NCBI GenBank assembly: GCA_035623275.1
Contig: DASPTT010000139.1
Span: 1 to 24,967, forward strand
Source: DASPTT01 sp035623275
Lineage (GTDB): Bacteria > Actinomycetota > Acidimicrobiia > Acidimicrobiales > UBA8190
Direction: 5' to 3'
Length of the DNA: 24,967 nucleotides
The translations under genes and the position numbers were made by a program. Below, piece after piece: positions 21,268 to 24,967 of the stretch. The first letter of the stretch is position 1. Each line of letters starts with the position of its first letter. The notes below the pieces were generated by a model. It ran no database searches. It was not told the origin of the DNA and saw only the letters and a program-made list of their open reading frames with translations.

Positions 21268-22821
21268 TCAGCCGAGCCGCTCGGCGAGGTGCTCGCCGAC
21301 CCGGATGGCGTTGGCGATCGCCGTCAACGCGGGGTTCACCGCGCCGATGCTCGGGAAGAAGCTGGTGTCGACGACGTAGAGGTTGTCGAGCTCGTGGGCC
21401 TTGCAATTCACGTCGAGCACCGAGGTGGCGGGATCCAGGCCGAACCGACACGTCCCGGCCTGGTGCGCCACGCCCGCCACCGGGATGTCCATGGACATGT
21501 AGAAGTTCTTGTCGAGCACGTGGTGCTCGGCCATGCCGACGTGGTTGAGGATCGTGCGGAGCTCGTGGTAGAGGCGGTCGGCCTCCTCGTCGTTGGAGGA
21601 CTCGTAGGCCAGGTGCACGTTGCCGGATTTGTCGAGGGTGATCCGGTTCTCCGGCAGCGGGAGATCCTCCGTGGTGAGCCAGAAGTCGACGGCGTGGTGC
21701 GCCACCTCGTCGAGGGTCCGGTGCGGTGCGAGTTTGGTGAGCTCCGGCTCCTCGCCCTTCATCGCCTCGGCGTTGGACTTTCCCACCATCTGGATGTTGC
21801 CCACCGGCCAGGCGTAGCCGTCGGCCCCGAAGTAGAAATCGTTGAGCGCAAGGGTCTTCTGGAACAACGTGTCGTTGCGCTCCTTCGACAAGGCCACGAC
21901 CGCCTTGGAGTTGTGGTACATGTAGTTGCGGCCGACCTGGTCCGAGCCGTTGGCCAGACCGTTGGGGTGGGCGTCGTTGGCCGACGCCAGGAGCAGCTTG
22001 GCGCTGTTCGTCGCCCCCGCCGAGACCACGACCACGTCGGCCTCGAAGCGTTCGTCCGCGCCGTCATGTGCGGTCACCACACCTGTCACCGTCCGGCCAC
22101 CGGGATCGGTCTCCAGGCGCAGGACCTGCGCATTCGTGAGCAGGGTCACGTTGTCGTGCTCCAGGGCCGGGCGGACCCCCATCGTCTCGGCGTCGGACTT
22201 GGCATGGACCAGGCAGGGGTAGCCGTCGCACCAGGTGCAGCGGATACAGAGGCTCGCCGGGCGCTTCGCCTCGTCGAGCGCGATCCCGCACGGGGCGCTG
22301 AAGGGGTGGTGGCCGGCCTTCACCAGATCGTCGGCGAGTTGCTGTATGCGCGGCTCGTGGCTCACCGCGGGCCAGGGATACTGCTTCGACCACGGACCTT
22401 CGGTCGGGTCCTCGCCGTGCTTGCCCCGAACCTCGTACAACCACTCGGCCTTGGTGTAGTAGGGCTCGAAGTCCTCGTAGGTCAGGGGCCACGCCGGTGC
22501 TATGCCGTCGACGTGCTTGAGCTCGCCGAAGTCCTGGGGGCGAAGGCGGTAGAGCGCGGCGCCGTAGAGCTTGGTCGCACCGCCGACGAAGTAGTGCACC
22601 TGCGGCTGGAACGCATTCCCGTCCTCGTCGTACCAGGTGTCGGGTGAGATGTACCGGCCGTCGATGAAGACGGCTGCAGGGTTCCAATTCTCCATCTCCC
22701 GGGGGAGGTAGTCGCCCCGTTCCAAGAGGAGGATCCTCTTCCCCGACGGGGCGAGGGTCCGCGCCAGTGTCCCTCCCCCGGCTCCGGTCCCGATGATGAT
22801 CACGTCGAAACGGTCGGGCAT
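21268..22821 (-). CDS. GMC-family FAD-dependent oxidoreductase with Cys-rich insert
   Basis: This 517-residue flavoprotein has the FAD loop IIIGTGAGGGTLA at 8-20, an ERGDYLPRE segment after beta-2, and the catalytic pair H453 (AHQAGTCRF) and N496 (GAVNPALT) of GMC alcohol or sugar oxidoreductases. A cysteine-rich stretch CIRCTWCDGYPC at 192-203, with C178 nearby, is unlike plain GMC oxidases. It resembles regions in bacterial dehydrogenase-type members, where cysteines may hold a cluster or disulfides. No signal peptide is present. ATG 22821 follows a strong AAGGAGG; the ORF extension beyond it was rejected. First gene of the minus-strand GMC-MFS-SDR set. Substrate probably a sugar, polyol or sterol-like alcohol. 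Confidence 0.92.
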   Translation of the reverse strand: MPDRFDVIIIGTGAGGGTLARTLAPSGKRILLLERGDYLPREMENWNPAAVFIDGRYISPDTWYDEDGNAFQPQVHYFVGGATKLYGAALYRLRPQDFGELKHVDGIAPAWPLTYEDFEPYYTKAEWLYEVRGKHGEDPTEGPWSKQYPWPAVSHEPRIQQLADDLVKAGHHPFSAPCGIALDEAKRPASLCIRCTWCDGYPCLVHAKSDAETMGVRPALEHDNVTLLTNAQVLRLETDPGGRTVTGVVTAHDGADERFEADVVVVSAGATNSAKLLLASANDAHPNGLANGSDQVGRNYMYHNSKAVVALSKERNDTLFQKTLALNDFYFGADGYAWPVGNIQMVGKSNAEAMKGEEPELTKLAPHRTLDEVAHHAVDFWLTTEDLPLPENRITLDKSGNVHLAYESSNDEEADRLYHELRTILNHVGMAEHHVLDKNFYMSMDIPVAGVAHQAGTCRFGLDPATSVLDVNCKAHELDNLYVVDTSFFPSIGAVNPALTAIANAIRVGEHLAERLG

Positions 22822-22950
22822 GAAGCCTCCTTGGACGGCGAAGACCCTGACGGACGCTAGTGCGCCGCGTCCGAATCGCAAAGAGCCGGAAGCCCCTGGA
22901 CCGGACCAGGGACGATCGGGCAGGATCGCATCCGCCAGGACCACTCCGCC

Positions 22951-22969
22951 GCCCGGCGTCGCGCCGGGC
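22951..22969. promoter_or_regulatory. Hairpin in the divergent GMC/ndh control region
   Basis: GCCCGGCG (22951-22958) and CGCCGGGC (22962-22969) form a perfect 8-bp stem around TCG. A second palindrome, CCCTGG-ACCGGA-CCAGGG, is at 22894-22911. Both lie in the 218 nt between the two divergent genes and could be operator or leader structures. Confidence 0.4.
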
Positions 22970-23039
22970 GAGCGATGGGATCGCAGAAGCGGTGAGGATG
23001 ACGACCCTCCTTCGGTGGCAGCTCGCGACGACCAGCAGG

Positions 23040-24425
23040 ATGAACGAGCTCCCAGAACGTCACCGGGTCGTCGTCGTGGGCGGAGGGTTCGGCGGATTGC
23101 CCGCCACGCGATTGCTGGCGCGGTCGAAGGTCGACGTCACGCTCATCGACCGCCGCAACCACCATCTCTTCCAGCCACTTCTCTATCAGGTCGCGACCGG
23201 GATCCTCTCGCCCGGGCAGATCTCACCTGTGCTGCGCCACACCTTCCGGAAGCGGAAGAACGTCCGCGTCGAGTTGGCCGAGGTGACCGGCTTCGATTTG
23301 GAACGCCGTGTCGTCAAGGCGACATCGATTCCGGGAAAGGACCTCGAGTTCCCCTTCGACAGCTTGATCGTCGCTGCGGGGGCCGGCCAGTCGTATTTCG
23401 GGCACGACGAATTCGCCTTGATCGCGCCTGGCATGAAGACGATCGATGACGCTCTGGAGTTGCGCCGTCGCGTCTACGGGGCTTTCGAGCTCGCCGAGAC
23501 CGCGACCGACGAGGCCGAGCGCCGGTTCTGGATGACCGTCGTCGTGGTCGGGGGCGGACCCACGGGCGTCGAGCTGGCCGGCCAGGTCCGCGAGCTCGCG
23601 ATGCGCAGCCTGCGCCGGGACTTCCGTGCCATCGATCCTGCGACGGTGCGGGTCGTGCTCGTCGACGGTGGCAAGGAGCCGCTCGCCAACTTCGGTGCCC
23701 GCCTCTCGGCGCGGGCAGCCAAGGAACTCGAGGCCATGGGCGTCGAGCTCGTGATGGAGACGAGGGTCGTGGGCATCGATCCCCACGGCGTCGACCTCGA
23801 GGGGCCTTCGGGCAAAGGACGCATCGTCGCGGGCACGGCGATCTGGGCCGCGGGGGTCCAGGCCTCCCCGCTTGCCGCGCTCCTGGCGGAGGCCACCGGC
23901 GCCAAGACGGACCGAGCGGGGCGGCTCGCCGTCCTTCCCGACCTCAGCCTCCCGGGACATCCGGAGGTGTTCGCCATCGGGGACATGGCCACCGTCGACG
24001 ATCTCCCGGGGGTCTGCGAGGTCGCCCTGCAAGGTGGCCTGCACGCCGCCAACACGATCCGCCGCCGGCTGAAGGGCGATGCACGGGACATCCCGTTCAA
24101 GTACCGGGATCTCGGCAGCGCCGCCGCCATCGGGCGCTTCAAGGCCATCGTCAGCGTGCGAGGGGTGCGACTCAGCGGGTTCCCCGGTTGGGTCGTATGG
24201 CTGTTCGTCCACGTCGCGTTCCTCAACGGGTTTGGGAACCGGCTGACGGCGCTGTGGCGCTGGGGACGGGCGATGATCGGGCGCGCTCGGCCCGAGCGGG
24301 TCTTCAGCGTGGGTCACACCGGCGGCGACCTGAGCCTCCCCGCCGCCGTCCGGGCCCGGATCATGCCGAGCCCGTTCCCCGTGATCGGCGTGGCGGACGA
24401 ACACTCGGAGGCTCCACCGGGCTGA
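23040..24425 (+). CDS. ndh: Type II NADH dehydrogenase (NDH-2)
   Basis: This 461-residue flavoprotein passes electrons from NADH to quinone without pumping protons. It has the FAD loop VVVGGGFGG (11-19), HHLFQPLLYQVATG (41-54), DSLIVAAGAGQSYFG (107-121), the NADH loop GGGPTGVELAGQ (171-182) and the second FAD site VFAIGDMA. A C-terminal amphipathic/hydrophobic segment (WVVWLFVHVAFLNGF) likely anchors it to the membrane. It follows M. tuberculosis Ndh closely along its whole length as I remember that sequence. Start is uncertain: ATG 23040 matches family length, while ATG 22998 would add 14 residues; neither has a good Shine-Dalgarno. Divergent from the GMC operon. Confidence 0.94.
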   Translation: MNELPERHRVVVVGGGFGGLPATRLLARSKVDVTLIDRRNHHLFQPLLYQVATGILSPGQISPVLRHTFRKRKNVRVELAEVTGFDLERRVVKATSIPGKDLEFPFDSLIVAAGAGQSYFGHDEFALIAPGMKTIDDALELRRRVYGAFELAETATDEAERRFWMTVVVVGGGPTGVELAGQVRELAMRSLRRDFRAIDPATVRVVLVDGGKEPLANFGARLSARAAKELEAMGVELVMETRVVGIDPHGVDLEGPSGKGRIVAGTAIWAAGVQASPLAALLAEATGAKTDRAGRLAVLPDLSLPGHPEVFAIGDMATVDDLPGVCEVALQGGLHAANTIRRRLKGDARDIPFKYRDLGSAAAIGRFKAIVSVRGVRLSGFPGWVVWLFVHVAFLNGFGNRLTALWRWGRAMIGRARPERVFSVGHTGGDLSLPAAVRARIMPSPFPVIGVADEHSEAPPG

Positions 24426-24454
24426 GGCTTCGCTGCAGGACGGCACCCGGCATG

Positions 24455-24468
24455 CGGGGTTGACCCCG
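24455..24468. terminator. Weak hairpin after ndh
   Basis: CGGGG (24455-24459) and CCCCG (24464-24468) pair around TTGA, 30 nt after the stop. Short and without a U-tract, so only a possible terminator. The rest of the 224-nt gap holds the operator-like site and no supported gene. Confidence 0.25.
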
Positions 24469-24568
24469 AGGCGGCGTTGCGGGCGCTCGTCGCCGGGTCG
24501 GTCGCGGCAGGCCTCGATGTCGATCTGCGGCTCGACGGTAAGCATGCGCCCGGCGCCGGTGACCCTGG

Positions 24569-24596
24569 TCAGACAACTGTCTGGACTGTAGTCTGA
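24569..24596. promoter_or_regulatory. Palindromic operator-like site upstream of the last gene
   Basis: CAGAC-AACT-GTCTG (24570-24583) is a perfect 5-bp-arm palindrome. A further GTCTGA (24591-24596) can pair instead with TCAGAC (24569-24574), giving two overlapping sites. A possible -10 TAGTCT (24589-24594) lies inside. Size and form suit a TetR-type dimer. It is 54 nt before the GTG start. Confidence 0.6.
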
Positions 24597-24649
24597 CGCG
24601 GCCGAGCGGCGGCCCGGTCGGGGAACCCGGCCCACAGGGGGAGGACCAC

Positions 24650-24967
24650 GTGCGTTCTTCAGCTGGTCGTGACGACCGCAGGATCCGGGTGTTCCAGGTG
24701 GCAACGGGCAATGTCGGTTCCGAGATGATCAGGCGGATCCGGCGCCACCCGGATCTGGAGCTGGTCGGGTTGCACTGCTACTCGGCCGACAAGGTCGGCA
24801 GGGACGCCGGCGAGATCGTCGGCGGGGGCCCCATCGGCGTCGTCGCGACCGGCACGATCGAGGAGATCATCGCTGCCGACCCCGACTGCGTGACCTTCCA
24901 CGGCGTCTTCCCGGACCTCGATCTCTACGAGCGGGTCCTCGAGGCGGGTGTCAACGTGGTGACCACG
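24650..24967 (+). CDS. DAP-dehydrogenase/DapB-like NAD(P)-dependent oxidoreductase, N-terminal part
   Basis: 106 codons are visible before the window ends. The Rossmann start RVFQVATGNVGSEMI is followed by HPDLELVGLHCYSADKVGRDAGEIVG. This matches the group annotated as NAD(P)H-dependent amine dehydrogenase or dihydrodipicolinate reductase-like, related to 2,4-diaminopentanoate dehydrogenase. Such genes are frequent in actinobacteria near lipid or steroid catabolism genes, and their substrates are mostly unknown. GTG 24650 follows GGAGG at 24640-24644. A palindromic operator-like site lies upstream, so it is probably the first gene of a regulated transcript. C terminus not in view. Confidence 0.85.
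   Translation, partial: MRSSAGRDDRRIRVFQVATGNVGSEMIRRIRRHPDLELVGLHCYSADKVGRDAGEIVGGGPIGVVATGTIEEIIAADPDCVTFHGVFPDLDLYERVLEAGVNVVTT

Overview
The window is high-GC DNA from an actinomycete-type bacterium. Three things point there: a WhiB-family Fe-S regulator, a GlnR-type nitrogen regulator beside two type I glutamine synthetases, and an NDH-2 that closely resembles the mycobacterial enzyme. GTG and TTG starts are common. Several genes (the paired ArsA/Get3-like ATPases beside WhiB, a lactamase-fold hydrolase, RidA, Mrp, an A-type Fe-S carrier) recall neighbourhoods of M. tuberculosis and Streptomyces. The gene flavour suggests Acidimicrobiia or a related deep actinobacterial lineage, but this is inference without a database search.

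Left end (1-1650): the 3' end of a TetR-type regulator, a class II Fic protein with an apparently leaderless promoter, and the C-terminal relic of a tyrosine recombinase abutting an intact tRNA-Pro(CGG). This looks like the edge of an integrated element or genomic island.

Minus-strand cluster (1746-5223): two ArsA/Get3-like ATPases, a stand-alone receiver protein and a CorC-type CBS protein, all tightly packed. The group is divergent from a WhiB-like gene with a TTG start.

5737-8274 (minus): an acyl-CoA synthetase downstream of a membrane-anchored DUF929 thioredoxin-like protein. 8425-11224 (plus): an alpha/beta hydrolase, a NUDT19-like Nudix hydrolase and a LACTB2-like metallo-hydrolase, the last two overlapping by 4 nt.

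Fe-S block (11432-15126): Mrp (minus) diverges from an A-type carrier. The carrier overlaps an unusually small fused 2Fe-2S/molybdenum-hydroxylase-like protein, which overlaps RidA.

Nitrogen block (15163-18974): a GSI-alpha-type glutamine synthetase and a GlnR-like regulator form a minus-strand operon. It diverges from a GSI-beta-type (adenylylatable) glutamine synthetase. The shared 352-nt control region carries four half-sites at exact 11-bp spacing that fit a GlnR box.

Right end (19089-24967): a minus-strand operon of GMC oxidoreductase, MFS transporter and SDR, with a six-unit 15-bp tandem repeat before the SDR. It diverges from NDH-2. After a palindromic operator-like site, a truncated DAP-dehydrogenase/DapB-like oxidoreductase runs off the window.

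No wholly new multi-gene defence or biosynthetic system was recognised. The best leads are the miniature molybdenum-hydroxylase fusion, the phased GlnR box between divergent glutamine synthetases, and the autoregulated-looking fic locus at an integrase/tRNA scar.
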